From the NCBI GenBank assembly GCA_047630275.1, contig JBLHVN010000003.1, forward strand, positions 124,001 to 188,000: a stretch of 64,000 nt of DNA, given 5' to 3'. Shown here piece by piece: positions 1 through 9,462 of the stretch (its first letter is position 1; the number at the start of each line of letters is the position of its first letter). The notes under the pieces were generated by a model. It was not told the origin of the DNA. It did no database searches and saw only the letters and a list, made by a program, of their open reading frames with translations. The stretch is from GCA-2720865 sp047630275 (lineage in GTDB: Bacteria > Bdellovibrionota > Bacteriovoracia > Bacteriovoracales > Bacteriovoracaceae). The position numbers were made by a program, and so were the translations under genes.

Positions 1-591
1 AAGGAAGTTCACCTTATTCTTCTCCACACGGTACCAGCCTATCATTTTGGAAATAAGAAAAGCCCTAACTATAAAAGAAATGCAGACCAGTTAAGATTCT
101 TAGAATGGTACCTAACTGGAAAAACGGATTTCCCTGTTGAGTTAGAGCATGTAAAGCCTCTTCCTCCAGGCACCCCCTTTATTGCAATGGGGGATTGGAA
201 TACTGATATTACAAATAAGAAAAACACAGGATCCAAGATCTTAAGAAGGCTCTTTACTAAGTTCACTCCTTGGATGAGTAAGCCAGAAACTACCAATGAA
301 TCTGCTGGGTTTGCTAAGAAACGATTAAAGCTAACTTTAGATTATATTATGTTTAGCGAACATTTCGAAGTCGTCTCTGCTGGAGTCTTGAAGCCTGTTG
401 AGGACAGGGTCTTTATGGGCTGTAACAATAATAAAGCGAAGTTTAAGAATATCCCTGAGGATCGAGTCTTAACGAACTGGTATGATAGAAAGAAAAAGAG
501 AAAGTGCTATGTAACAGTTAGCAAAGACTTCTATGAGTTTAAACAGGCCTCTGATCACTTTCCTATATTTGCCAACTTAAAATTTAAATAG
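1..591 (+). CDS. Endonuclease/exonuclease/phosphatase family protein (5' truncated by window edge)
   Basis: The frame is open from base 1, so the N-terminus lies outside the window. The visible part reads through HTVPAYHFGN, NADQLRFLEWYL and then FIAMGDWNTD, the GDxN motif of the EEP (DNase I/exonuclease III-like) superfamily. It ends with ASDHFPIFANLKF, the SDH active-site motif of the same fold. These enzymes cleave phosphodiester or phosphomonoester bonds with a divalent metal; the substrate cannot be told from this fragment. It is convergent with the next gene, with 2 bases between stops. A Met at 187 lies inside the domain and is not the start. Confidence 0.8.
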   Translation, partial: KEVHLILLHTVPAYHFGNKKSPNYKRNADQLRFLEWYLTGKTDFPVELEHVKPLPPGTPFIAMGDWNTDITNKKNTGSKILRRLFTKFTPWMSKPETTNESAGFAKKRLKLTLDYIMFSEHFEVVSAGVLKPVEDRVFMGCNNNKAKFKNIPEDRVLTNWYDRKKKRKCYVTVSKDFYEFKQASDHFPIFANLKFK

Positions 592-593
592 TC

Positions 594-1199
594 CTAAGGC
601 TTACAGGTTACAGATTTCTTAGGCGAGATGATCTTTAAAGATTTCATTATTCCATTTGAGAGGATCAAGGTCATCTCAATTTCTTCATCCTTAAAGTGTT
701 GGGCATAAAGATTTGAACTAATATTCAAATCTCTAACAATCTCTTTTAATTCTTCTAGGCTTGAAGGTTTTTTATCCATCAACTCCCCTCTCTTAGAGTT
801 TTCAATTTCAAAACGAGAAAGCATCAAGCCTTCATTCGTATTTTCTAGAAAAAACTCTTCGCTCTCACCAAAATCATTAGTCGCAATGATCTTATTCCAG
901 GCAAACTGTCCTGTTTTAAAATCTCTATCTGAAAAGTAAGCCTGAGCTGTTGCTAGGACTTCTTTTTGAATGTCACTATAGCCTCGGTTTAAACAGCGCT
1001 TAAAACCAGTTTCAAGATCAGGTACTTCTAAATAGCCTTGAACGTAACCATTTTTTAAGGTGGACCCTTTACTTATAGAAGGAGTGGCCTTCACTTCTTT
1101 TTTAACGATGGGATCGCTATTATCGTCGACTAACAGCCAAAAGCTTACGCCTACAGTCGTAATGATTAAAAAGATAAGTAGGTAGTGAATTTTTGACAC
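594..1199 (-). CDS. Hypothetical membrane-anchored protein, 201 aa
   Basis: The start is GTG, preceded by GGGAAG about 5 bases upstream. Residues 6-24 form one hydrophobic segment (signal anchor or uncleaved signal), so the rest is probably periplasmic. The soluble part is acidic and has no motif I recognise; two Cys lie near residue 70 and the C-terminus. It is divergent from the small gene at 1315. Function unknown. Confidence 0.6.
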   Translation of the reverse strand: MSKIHYLLIFLIITTVGVSFWLLVDDNSDPIVKKEVKATPSISKGSTLKNGYVQGYLEVPDLETGFKRCLNRGYSDIQKEVLATAQAYFSDRDFKTGQFAWNKIIATNDFGESEEFFLENTNEGLMLSRFEIENSKRGELMDKKPSSLEELKEIVRDLNISSNLYAQHFKDEEIEMTLILSNGIMKSLKIISPKKSVTCKP

Positions 1200-1314
1200 A
1201 GTTTCTTCCCGTAAATAAGACTCACCTTATTACAGCATTTATCTCGACACTACTCAATCTAAAAAAAACTAACATCACCCTTGCCAACCATCAAAGTGAC
1301 CCCATCTTAGAAGT

Positions 1315-1632
1315 ATGAAAGGTTATAGAAATATTCCATTCAAGAAACTAAGCCTAGGTCTAATTCAATTAAGCCTTTTGGCCAGTACCTTTGCTGTTGG
1401 AGTCAAGTCTACTGCTTTTGGTAAGAATCTTACTTCAAATAGCAATAATACCTGTCAAAACAGCTGCTCCTTAAAAGAGATGGACTCTCCCTGCCATCTT
1501 GATGAGGTTTCTCAGCCGCGCTTAAAAAAAGAAGACCTAGGGCCTTTAAAAGTAGTCCTGATTGGATTTTGTTCATTAAGCTTTAAAGGCCATCTCTCCC
1601 TATATTCTGGTGTCTCACCTCCTTTTGTTTAA
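1315..1632 (+). CDS. Small putative exported Cys-containing protein, 105 aa
   Basis: The N-terminus has a basic n-region and hydrophobic core (residues 11-30) compatible with a signal peptide. The following segment contains CQNSCSLKEMDSPC, three cysteines in 14 residues that could form disulfides. A second hydrophobic patch follows around residues 77-90. The ribosome-binding site is weak and no family is recognised, so it may be spurious or a fast-evolving small exported protein. Confidence 0.35.
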   Translation: MKGYRNIPFKKLSLGLIQLSLLASTFAVGVKSTAFGKNLTSNSNNTCQNSCSLKEMDSPCHLDEVSQPRLKKEDLGPLKVVLIGFCSLSFKGHLSLYSGVSPPFV

Positions 1633-1673
1633 ATCATTATTCTTAATCATTTAATTTAAACTAAGGAATCAAT

Positions 1674-1979
1674 ATGAAGATTGTAAGGGGCGAAGAAGCG
1701 CCACAAGTTAAACAAAGATCAAAAGAAATATTAAACAGCTTATTAAAGAAATATCCAGAAGCTAGGGGATTCAAATTTTCTCTTACCGAAGACACACACT
1801 CGTATTTTACGACGACTCTTGAAGTTCGAGTCGGAAAGAAAAGATTGATTGCAAAAAAGATTGGCGCTTCTGCCAATGAATCCATTGGGCGCGCTTTTTC
1901 AGCATTGAAAAAGAGGCTTGAAAAAAACCTGCACAGGAAAAAGTTCTTTTTAAGTATACCTACATCTTATGCCGTATAA
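1674..1979 (+). CDS. Small basic protein resembling ribosome hibernation factor (HPF/RaiA-like)
   Basis: This 101-aa cytoplasmic protein has a clear AAGGA Shine-Dalgarno 7 bases before ATG. The central strand TTTLEVRVGKKRLIAKKIG followed by the helix ESIGRAFSALKKRLEKNLHR recalls the beta-strand plus amphipathic helix of the HPF/YfiA/sigma-54-modulation fold, which binds the 30S subunit. The resemblance is structural rather than strong sequence identity. The high Lys/Arg content supports RNA binding. The exact family is uncertain. Confidence 0.5.
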   Translation: MKIVRGEEAPQVKQRSKEILNSLLKKYPEARGFKFSLTEDTHSYFTTTLEVRVGKKRLIAKKIGASANESIGRAFSALKKRLEKNLHRKKFFLSIPTSYAV

Positions 1980-1993
1980 TTTCATTTAGATCC

Positions 1994-2009
1994 GGGGGCG
2001 TTCGCCCCC
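1994..2009. terminator. GC-rich hairpin between convergent genes
   Basis: GGGGGC (1994-1999), loop GTTC, GCCCCC (2004-2009). It lies between the stops of the HPF-like gene (+) and the lipoprotein gene (-), and is flanked by T/A-rich sequence on both sides. It could terminate both converging transcripts, although the T-tract is short. Confidence 0.6.
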
Positions 2010-2012
2010 TTC

Positions 2013-3719
2013 TTACATATTGATGGCGTCACGCCTAATTTGATAATAGATAAATTTACCTACAACTTGATCAATGGCATAGATTATTGAAGCTTGCGTA
2101 ATAGCGGCCTTCATATTCATTCCGCCCATACACATTGTCTTATAGATCCAAAGCCCCATCAAAAGGCTTTTAGGAACATCGACAACATCATAGGTTCTTA
2201 CAAATAAATAACGATCCAAGGTATGGCTACCGAGTTTAACATTCCCAGAGTTTTCATCATATAACTTAAGAGTCACAGCTTCCATAAGGCGCTCTTTCAT
2301 CTCTTCGTCTTCAAGGTCCCCTACACTTATATCTTCTAAGCTTAAGATCTCGTCAAACTCATTTTTAGGAAGAGATTCTTCACCTGTAAAAAGATCTTTT
2401 GAATACCTCTTTACCTTTTCAAAAAAGTATTCATTATTGAGGGAAGACATCATTTTGTTGTACTCTTCTACGAAGGCAGGATCCTCTAGCTTCCTAGCTT
2501 CTAACATCCTTTCATATTCCTCAGTTAAAAAAGAGTTCTCTTCGCCGAACTCTTTTTCATACATAGCAGCTTCAATATAATCTGCTGGAGTATAAAAGAT
2601 ATGAAGGGATAAATTCTTCTTTAAAAAGGTTGCAGCTTGATCTGTCATCACGGCATTATAACCATATTGAAAAATAAACTTCCATGCTAAGTCATGCCCA
2701 AGCTTTCCATACCAATCAAACTTGGTTTTATCTTTATCCCAGTTCGCATAAGCATAAGTACCGGCTGTCGCGCTGATTCCCATTCCCATAAAGAACTTAG
2801 ATGTCGATTTTGCAGCTTGTTTACTTTCAGCGGTAGGCTTTGTCGATCGGCAAGAGTACTTCAGGTTAGAGTATAATTCAGTCATCTCTTTTGCTTCACG
2901 CCTAGCAATTTCTTTTGCCTCGGCTTTAGTGGCACCCTTTTTAAGGGCCTTCTTTTCAAGTTTTTTAACTTGCTTCACTTCGTAATTATCAATACTTGAT
3001 CTAATCTTTCTAAATTTTCTTAGGTGCTTTGCTTTATTTTCTTTAAAGAATAAACCAGGCATCTCTCTTAAAGCCGCCATTTGATTCTTACTTCTCATGG
3101 CAGTAGCGTAGCTTAAATACTCTTTCAAGATCTTCCAATCATCATCAGTTTCAGGAAATCTTGAAAAATACCTGTTAAATTCTTGGAGTTCTTCTGGATT
3201 GAAGTCAGACTCTTCTAAAAGCTTTCTCAGCCTCATGACTTGATCAGCACTGGGGTTTAACCTATCTAAGACCTGATCCATTGTTTCATCAAGATTAGGC
3301 AGACCATCCCATGAAGAAGGACTCACCCTCACTTCGCCATAAGTAAAATCAAATCCATATTTAAGTTTTTTTTCATTTTTTAATAGTGCTGGAACTTCTT
3401 CAGCAGAGATCAGCCCCTCGTGGAGCATCTTATTAATAGTGTTTGCATACATCTCAGAGAAGCCTTTAAATCGACCACGCCTGGCATTTAAAGTTTGTAA
3501 GAACTTTAACTTAGCTTTTAAGCTCATAGACTTTAACTTTGAAACACTTGAATCTATGATTTTCTTTCGTGCTTTTTTAAAGCGGTCTTTCTTTTGGGAT
3601 AAAAGAAGATCCTCCATGAGACCTGTACATGTTTTTTGAGTTATCGACGCTGGTTCGCGGCTCGTGTAGTGGCTACAAGTTGATAAAAAGAAACAAAAGG
3701 ATAAAACGAGAATTCTCAC
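2013..3719 (-). CDS. Putative lipoprotein of unknown function, 568 aa
   Basis: The N-terminus has a signal sequence ending in FFLSTC, a good lipobox, so it is predicted to be a lipoprotein with Cys16 lipidated. The mature protein is helical and very rich in Lys, Glu and Arg. Hydrophobic stretches sit near residues 310-360 and 520-560, the last containing several Met, so the C-terminal region may contact a membrane. The start codon is GTG with no obvious ribosome-binding site. It begins 5 bases after the gene at 3725-5842 and is probably cotranscribed and functionally linked with it. No family recognised. Confidence 0.65.
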   Translation of the reverse strand: MRILVLSFCFFLSTCSHYTSREPASITQKTCTGLMEDLLLSQKKDRFKKARKKIIDSSVSKLKSMSLKAKLKFLQTLNARRGRFKGFSEMYANTINKMLHEGLISAEEVPALLKNEKKLKYGFDFTYGEVRVSPSSWDGLPNLDETMDQVLDRLNPSADQVMRLRKLLEESDFNPEELQEFNRYFSRFPETDDDWKILKEYLSYATAMRSKNQMAALREMPGLFFKENKAKHLRKFRKIRSSIDNYEVKQVKKLEKKALKKGATKAEAKEIARREAKEMTELYSNLKYSCRSTKPTAESKQAAKSTSKFFMGMGISATAGTYAYANWDKDKTKFDWYGKLGHDLAWKFIFQYGYNAVMTDQAATFLKKNLSLHIFYTPADYIEAAMYEKEFGEENSFLTEEYERMLEARKLEDPAFVEEYNKMMSSLNNEYFFEKVKRYSKDLFTGEESLPKNEFDEILSLEDISVGDLEDEEMKERLMEAVTLKLYDENSGNVKLGSHTLDRYLFVRTYDVVDVPKSLLMGLWIYKTMCMGGMNMKAAITQASIIYAIDQVVGKFIYYQIRRDAINM

Positions 3720-3724
3720 ATGAA

Positions 3725-5842
3725 CTAATCGGCTTTTAATCCATTTCCTATAAGAAAACTGTCAATAACTCCTAAACCATTAAATTGCCCTTCTCTAAAA
3801 TAAGAGACAAATTCTCTCTGGTTTTGATCTAAGGCCTCAAATGATCCGTGAAGAAAGACGTTTGAGACCCCAAAGAAGTTATAGAGGTCAACCTTTGAGC
3901 TGCTCTTCTCCGTTAATTTATTCATAAAGCCCTTAAGCCTCCAAAGAGGTATATGTGTCATTTTTTCTTCTAAAGTAACCTTCGTTCTTTTTTGTAAACA
4001 AGATTCCCATAAATAACGCCTCTTTCTAGCTGATTGAAATAATTTGTACTTAGGCTTACAACTCATATAAGTCATATGATCATAGCTTTTATGGTTTAGT
4101 TCTTTCCAATAAGAGTCAAACTTCTTCTCAATAGATTTTCTACAAAAGAAGTTTTTGCAAATACTTTTAATTCCTGCGTAAACTTCTTTATAACTAAGAG
4201 TATTAAGATAACCTAGTCCCTCTTTTTTAATGATGAACTTTCCATTTAAATGAAGGGGGCCATGCAGTTGATCATTTCTCAAAAGCACCCAAACAAGAGG
4301 ATCTACTCCCCCATAACTTTCAAGAATCTCTATTGCTGCTCTTTTGGTTAACTTATTTAACCGTCCTGAATTAAAACTCCTATCGATGGTCATGGAGAAG
4401 TTCTCTTTGCTCACTTTATATTTATCTTTAGACTCAAGGAGGTTCTCAGTGCTTTTATACTCAAGTTCAAAACGCCTAACATCTGAAAGAGCATTATTAA
4501 TGCTGCTACCTAGACCTAAGAGGGATTTGATCACTCCGCTCATAAACCGGCTTAAGAAATTTTGAACAAAGGTGGTCTTTTCAAAATAATGCTTAAAGAA
4601 GGTATGAATCCTATCTTCTTTATTTATCTCTACATGAGTAGTGGATTGATCTTTTATTCCTCCTAAAAGAAGCAAGAGGTACTTTGAATTCATTGTGGCC
4701 TTCTTAGATTCCTCTGTAGCGAGGACTAAATGAGGGTAGCGGCGACCATCAAAGTAACCATAGCGGAATGCATTTTTTAATTGCCTTTGAAGCTCTTCAT
4801 CATAATAAACTTCCTCAAGTTCTCTTGTTGAAAAGCTTAAGTGAGTCGTATAAGAGTGATCAAGTTCATAGGAAAAATCAAAGCTTAAGAGCGTAAAGCG
4901 GAGTAGCTTTAAAAAATCCACTTGCAAAGAGGCCCTGATACCAACTTCTACTCCAGTGTTCTTTTCTACCTGAATCCTTAGTTTTTCATCGCTCTTTATT
5001 TGCTCATTTTGACTCACCCCTTGAAGCTGAATACTAGCGAGCTTTTTATACTTAGCCAGAGCTCCTGCGCTTGCCCAAATTGGGCCTGAAACAGGAAGGC
5101 TACCAATGGCCCCTGCGCTAAAGGTTAAAGAGTCCTCTTTTTTTAAGATTTCACCGTCAGGAATACTTAATAACTTTTTAGGACTTATACTCAAAAAAGG
5201 CAGAAATAACTTATCAAACCTTCGCGTTAATCCGTCATTATAAGAGTCAGCAAAATGAACCCATGTAAACTTTCTTTTAAAGCTTAATCCAGCAAAGAGG
5301 GCCGCTTGGGACTCTCCAATATCTATTGTTCCCTCGTCAGATAATTTAGATAAGAGTGCCGCTGCGGAAATTTCAAAGGTAAACATATCCCTAACAATCC
5401 AGCGCTCATCATCAAAGAGATCAGGGGCCAATTGCCTTTCGACGTTGACACTAAAATCAACAAAGTCTTTGCCGTACCGGATTCCAATTTTATTTAGACC
5501 ACCGCCTACAAAGACATCCTTTCCTGCAAGGGCCCTTTCAGCTTGGCGCTTTCCAATATCTTCGTAAGTAGATCCAAACTCATCCATGATCTTTTTATAA
5601 AGGGGATGCTCTTTGGTTAAATCCCCATTAAGACCACCACTAAAACCATCTTCGTCGATAACAACAAAGTTATTAAAGTTAGTATCTAAGGCGTAAGCTT
5701 TTTCAAATAAAAAGAGAAGGATTACGAGAAAAGGCAGGAATTTAATGAGACTCATAGAAGGAAGATTAACTGATCCTCCCTCTGCCTCAAGGCTTAAGAT
5801 CGAGCTTGTTTCACATTTTCTATTTTCCAAATACTTAGGCAT
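3725..5842 (-). CDS. Large exported protein of unknown function, 705 aa (start ambiguous)
   Basis: The ATG at 5842 has a good AGGA ribosome-binding site 5 bases away. However, a typical signal peptide (MSLIKFLPFLVILLFLFEKA, then YALD) begins only at residue 30 (ATG at 5755), which lacks a visible Shine-Dalgarno. Either the N-terminal 29 residues are a long n-region or translation starts internally. The mature half up to residue 340 shows alternating short strands and aromatic residues compatible with a beta-rich or barrel-like domain. The C-terminal third has scattered Cys. It is followed by a putative lipoprotein gene 5 bases on. Function unknown. Confidence 0.6.
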   Translation of the reverse strand: MPKYLENRKCETSSILSLEAEGGSVNLPSMSLIKFLPFLVILLFLFEKAYALDTNFNNFVVIDEDGFSGGLNGDLTKEHPLYKKIMDEFGSTYEDIGKRQAERALAGKDVFVGGGLNKIGIRYGKDFVDFSVNVERQLAPDLFDDERWIVRDMFTFEISAAALLSKLSDEGTIDIGESQAALFAGLSFKRKFTWVHFADSYNDGLTRRFDKLFLPFLSISPKKLLSIPDGEILKKEDSLTFSAGAIGSLPVSGPIWASAGALAKYKKLASIQLQGVSQNEQIKSDEKLRIQVEKNTGVEVGIRASLQVDFLKLLRFTLLSFDFSYELDHSYTTHLSFSTRELEEVYYDEELQRQLKNAFRYGYFDGRRYPHLVLATEESKKATMNSKYLLLLLGGIKDQSTTHVEINKEDRIHTFFKHYFEKTTFVQNFLSRFMSGVIKSLLGLGSSINNALSDVRRFELEYKSTENLLESKDKYKVSKENFSMTIDRSFNSGRLNKLTKRAAIEILESYGGVDPLVWVLLRNDQLHGPLHLNGKFIIKKEGLGYLNTLSYKEVYAGIKSICKNFFCRKSIEKKFDSYWKELNHKSYDHMTYMSCKPKYKLFQSARKRRYLWESCLQKRTKVTLEEKMTHIPLWRLKGFMNKLTEKSSSKVDLYNFFGVSNVFLHGSFEALDQNQREFVSYFREGQFNGLGVIDSFLIGNGLKAD

Positions 5843-5934
5843 GAATTCCTATCGGAACCTGCTGAATATTGTTTATTAGATGAGTTTTTTACTTTTCACT
5901 AAAAGACTCGAGAATATGACAACTTTTAGAGTCA

Positions 5935-7479
5935 TCAGATATTCTTTTCTTTTTTAAGGATACTCATGGCTATTTTTACACCATCTACCGCTGCGGATGT
6001 AATCCCTCCGGCATGCCCCGCCCCTTCTCCGCAGGGGTATAACCCCTCATGAGAAGTTGACTCAAGCGTTTCATAATCCCGTTCAATAGTCACAGGAGCT
6101 GAGGTTCTTGATTCAGGAGCAATAAGAATAGCTTTATTCAAGAAGCCTTTTATGGATTTATCAAAATGACTAAAAGCAGTTTTTAAATGAGTAAGAATAA
6201 ACTGAGGAAGAACTTCACTTAAGTCCTGCCTAAATAATCCTGACGGACAACTTGACTTAGGTAAATCCCCTGCGCCAACTTTTCCTTCAAGAAAACGATC
6301 TACTTCTATAAAAGGAACTTCCTTTCCTGAAGCTTTTTCAACTGAACAATTAAAAGCTGCGCTTTCAATCTTACGTTGAAAATCAAGGCCCGATAAAAGC
6401 CCTCCTTCAAAATCAGCCCCCGCCTCAACTGAGACAACCAAGGCGCTGTTAGACCAAGGCGAGTTTCGGGCGTAATTACTCATACCATTAACGACTAATC
6501 CATTATTTTCTGTACCACTTGAAAGAACATAACCACCAGGACACATACAAAAAGAATAGGTTCCTTTTGAAGTTTCGGGATTTTCCCAAGAAAGACGGTA
6601 CCTTGCAGCCCCTAATTCATTTTTAACAAAGTCACCATATTGAAGTTCATCCATATACTTTCTAGGATGTTCAATCCTTACACCTACAGCGAAACTCTTT
6701 GGCTTCATGGAAACTTTTAAGTCTTCAAGATGTTGGTACATATCTCCAGCGGAGTGACCAGTGGCCAGGATAATATTATTAGACCTTATGGTTTTGCCAT
6801 TGCTAAGAACAACTCCCACAGCCTTTTTATTTTCAAAGATTAACTCTGTCGCTTTGGTTTTATAGTGAATTTCACATCCACTTGAAGTTAGGAATTCAGA
6901 GATCTTTCCAATAAGAACCCTTATTTTATTAGAACCTAAGTGAGGGTTTGAAATATAGGCAGTCTCTTCAGGGGCACCAAAATCAACCAAGCGGTTCATG
7001 ACATAACTAACAAAGGGAGACTTAATTCTTGTAATCAATTTCCCATCACTAAAAAGACCCGCTCCCCCTTCGCCGTAACAAACATTACTCTCAGGATTGA
7101 ACTCTCCATAACGCCATGCTTTTGCTATATCTTTCATGCGTTCATGGGCCCGTTCACCTCTTTCGATAATAATAGAAGGAACCCCATAGTCAGCTAGTCG
7201 AAGAGCGCAAAAAAGACCCCCAGGCCCGGCCCCTATGATAATAGGCTTTTGAGAAAGACCCCCAAGGTTTTTAAACTCTTCTTCTTGTTTAGAGAACTTC
7301 TCTCCCTTATTGATAACCTCTATATTATACTGATAGCGTGGTCGCTTACCGCGGTTAGCCCCTCTAGCATCTAAGCTCTGGGAGAGGATTCTAAAGTCCA
7401 CTGCATCAGGTGCCCGCTTCGTGACTTCCTGCCCCAAATCAGCTTCAAAATCTAATGTAAATTGTAGTCTCGATGGCAT
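5935..7479 (-). CDS. FAD-dependent oxidoreductase/dehydrogenase (COG2509-like)
   Basis: This 514-aa flavoprotein carries a Rossmann dinucleotide-binding motif IIIGAGPGGLFCALRLADYG near residue 80, a downstream CYGEGGAGLFSDGKL segment, ATGHSAGDMYQHL, and a C-terminal YPCGEGAGHAGGITSAA. This is the layout of the uncharacterised COG2509 'FAD-dependent dehydrogenase' family (about 520-540 aa), to which it corresponds in length. The physiological substrate of the family is not established. It is divergent from cinA with 45 bases between starts, which must hold both promoters. Confidence 0.85.
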   Translation of the reverse strand: MPSRLQFTLDFEADLGQEVTKRAPDAVDFRILSQSLDARGANRGKRPRYQYNIEVINKGEKFSKQEEEFKNLGGLSQKPIIIGAGPGGLFCALRLADYGVPSIIIERGERAHERMKDIAKAWRYGEFNPESNVCYGEGGAGLFSDGKLITRIKSPFVSYVMNRLVDFGAPEETAYISNPHLGSNKIRVLIGKISEFLTSSGCEIHYKTKATELIFENKKAVGVVLSNGKTIRSNNIILATGHSAGDMYQHLEDLKVSMKPKSFAVGVRIEHPRKYMDELQYGDFVKNELGAARYRLSWENPETSKGTYSFCMCPGGYVLSSGTENNGLVVNGMSNYARNSPWSNSALVVSVEAGADFEGGLLSGLDFQRKIESAAFNCSVEKASGKEVPFIEVDRFLEGKVGAGDLPKSSCPSGLFRQDLSEVLPQFILTHLKTAFSHFDKSIKGFLNKAILIAPESRTSAPVTIERDYETLESTSHEGLYPCGEGAGHAGGITSAAVDGVKIAMSILKKEKNI

Positions 7480-7524
7480 AATACATTTATAATACCACCG
7501 CCAGATTAAAAACAGGAGTCAAAC

Positions 7525-8769
7525 TTGAAGGCCAAACTCATTATCATTGGAAACGAACTTCTTTATGGTCGTATTAGAGATACCAATGGTCCTTGGCTTG
7601 CCAAGTGGTTAGATAATCAAGGAATAGAATTAGAAGAGATTCTCGTTGTAAAAGATGATGAAAAGGACTTATTAGAGGCCTTTGAAAGGGCCTGGAACTC
7701 TTCTGATTTAATCATCACTAGTGGAGGAATCGGTCCAACTCTTGATGATATGACAAAAGCTCTCCTAGCTAGGTTCTTTAAAAAAGAACTTCTTCCCTCA
7801 AAAGAAGCTGAGGCCATTGTTGTTGAAAATTACAAGTACTATGATAGATCCTGGACACCTGAGTTAAATACTTACCATCATATTCCTGAAGGTTTTATTG
7901 TTACTCCAAACCCAAAAGGTTTAGCTCCTGGGTTGGTCTATCAAGCAGAAAATAAGATGATTATGGCCGCTCCTGGAGTTCCAAGAGAATTACAGGCCAT
8001 GGCTGAAGTTGAATTTCTTCCCCTAATCAAAGAGTATTTTAAGGGACGATTTGAGAAAAAGCATAGAACAGTCATCCGCACCTCTAGGGTTCCTGAAGAA
8101 AAGATCTTTGGTGAACTTTGCCCTTCACTTTGGAAAGACTTAAGTGCGTTTGGTTCCGTAAGCTCACTCCCCCAAATCATCGGTGTTGATATCATCGTTA
8201 CTATGAGTGAAGAGAATGCCCTTAAGAATGAAGAATTGATAAAAGAGTATATAAAGAATTCCAATCTAGCAGAACATGTCTGGCAATGGGGAAATGAAAA
8301 ACTTCCTGAGCTCGTCGTTAAGGAAGCTTTAGAAAAAGGAATTAAGTTTTCATTCGCTGAATCATGCACAGGTGGCCTAGCCGCAAGCCGGATCACTGAT
8401 GTACCGGGCTCTTCAGGAGTTCTCTTATCAAGCCTCGTTACTTATTCAAATGATGCTAAGACAAATATCTTAGGAGTCGGAGGCCAAACAATTAAAAAAT
8501 ATGGCGCTGTCAGCATAGAGACTGTTAAAGAAATGGTAGTTGGTGTTCGCGATAAAACAGGTGCAGACATGGCCTTAGCTTTTAGCGGAATAGCGGGACC
8601 AACAGGGGGCAGTGTTGAAAAACCCATTGGTACTTTGGCCCTCTCTTGGGCCAATAAAACAGAAGTTAACTCTGAGGTCTTTCACTTTTCTGGTGATAGA
8701 GAGCGCCTTAAATTAAGGTTCTCAGAAATAGGTCTTTTTAAATTACTCCAAATGATTAGAGCTTATTGA
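7525..8769 (+). CDS. cinA: CinA: competence/damage-inducible protein with nicotinamide-nucleotide amidase domain
   Basis: The TTG start is preceded by AGGAG 6 bases upstream. Residues 1-170 form the MoCF-like (COG1058) domain, with IIIGNELLYGR, TSGGIGPTLDD and APGVPRELQAM. The C-terminal PncC domain from about residue 255 contains FAESCTGGLAASRIT with catalytic Ser280, YSNDAKTNILGV and FSGIAGPTGG. Full-length CinA (414 aa) deamidates nicotinamide mononucleotide (pyridine nucleotide salvage) and hydrolyses ADP-ribose in characterised homologues. The stop overlaps the convergent gene by 7 bases. Confidence 0.95.
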   Translation: MKAKLIIIGNELLYGRIRDTNGPWLAKWLDNQGIELEEILVVKDDEKDLLEAFERAWNSSDLIITSGGIGPTLDDMTKALLARFFKKELLPSKEAEAIVVENYKYYDRSWTPELNTYHHIPEGFIVTPNPKGLAPGLVYQAENKMIMAAPGVPRELQAMAEVEFLPLIKEYFKGRFEKKHRTVIRTSRVPEEKIFGELCPSLWKDLSAFGSVSSLPQIIGVDIIVTMSEENALKNEELIKEYIKNSNLAEHVWQWGNEKLPELVVKEALEKGIKFSFAESCTGGLAASRITDVPGSSGVLLSSLVTYSNDAKTNILGVGGQTIKKYGAVSIETVKEMVVGVRDKTGADMALAFSGIAGPTGGSVEKPIGTLALSWANKTEVNSEVFHFSGDRERLKLRFSEIGLFKLLQMIRAY

Positions 8770-9212
8770 CCAAGTTTTGAAAAATCAATCTTTGTATTCT
8801 TCTTTGGCGCCTCTTCAGGAGCTGGAATGCTTGCAGGCTTTCTTCCCTTTTGTGGTTCTTGAATTTCAACCACACTCGGAGTATCAAACTTAGGCATTCC
8901 TTTTTTATAATCATGATCGATAAGGCGGCTTGCTTCACCAGATTCAATCTTTTTAACTGCGGCATTTTTATATTTATCTAGATCAGACTCAGTTAATCCG
9001 CTTAATTCTTTTTTAGCATTAGCAGCTTGAGCGGGAGTGATTCGTCCCATCTCTACGAGTTGATCAACCATATTAGCGACTTCGGTCTTATCAAGCTTCA
9101 TGGTCTTCAGCATTTCAACCATGCCTTTATCCATGGCCATTAAACTGCATGAGGAGAAAATTAAGAGCGCTGCTATCGATTTGGTTAAAAAACGTCCAAA
9201 TATCTTCTTCAT
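8763..9212 (-). CDS. Small exported protein, 149 aa, hypothetical
   Basis: AAGGGG precedes the ATG. The N-terminus is a signal sequence (residues 1-28) containing IFSSC, a possible lipobox, and SLMAMD, a possible signal-peptidase-I site; which is used is unclear. The mature part is a short helical region (KTMKLDKTEVANMVDQLVEM and following), then a Pro/Lys-rich tail. No enzyme motif. It may be a small periplasmic or lipid-anchored helical protein. Confidence 0.6.
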   Translation of the reverse strand: MKKIFGRFLTKSIAALLIFSSCSLMAMDKGMVEMLKTMKLDKTEVANMVDQLVEMGRITPAQAANAKKELSGLTESDLDKYKNAAVKKIESGEASRLIDHDYKKGMPKFDTPSVVEIQEPQKGRKPASIPAPEEAPKKNTKIDFSKLGQ

Positions 9213-9232
9213 TTTAAACCCCTTTTATTTTG

Positions 9233-9244
9233 ATCAATATTGAT
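9233..9244. promoter_or_regulatory. 12-bp perfect palindrome in divergent promoter region
   Basis: ATCAATATTGAT reads the same on both strands and lies 21-32 bases upstream of the start at 9212. The 9213-9462 interval separates two divergent genes and has no other gene. The palindrome could be an operator for a dimeric regulator, but AT-rich DNA produces such sites by chance. Confidence 0.2.
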
Positions 9245-9462
9245 TCTAACTTAGTTATCGGTTTTTTTTACTGATTAATTTAGTCGGTTAGTAGAAAAAG
9301 ACCTAAAAAGCCAACGAAACAAGGCGAAATCTAGTTGTGATTTTATCGAAACACTCCATAAATTCAAACACTTAGAAAAAGGATGAACGAGATTGCCCAT
9401 ACCTCTAGGATAATCACTATAGAGATAAAGAACATTAATTAGTTTCCGAAAAGTAGTTAGTG

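Noticed and set aside
5899..5929. CTAAAAG/CTTTTAG inverted repeat between the FAD-dependent oxidoreductase gene and its neighbour
   Set aside because: Loop of 17 bases and no U-tract on the minus strand; too weak to call a terminator.
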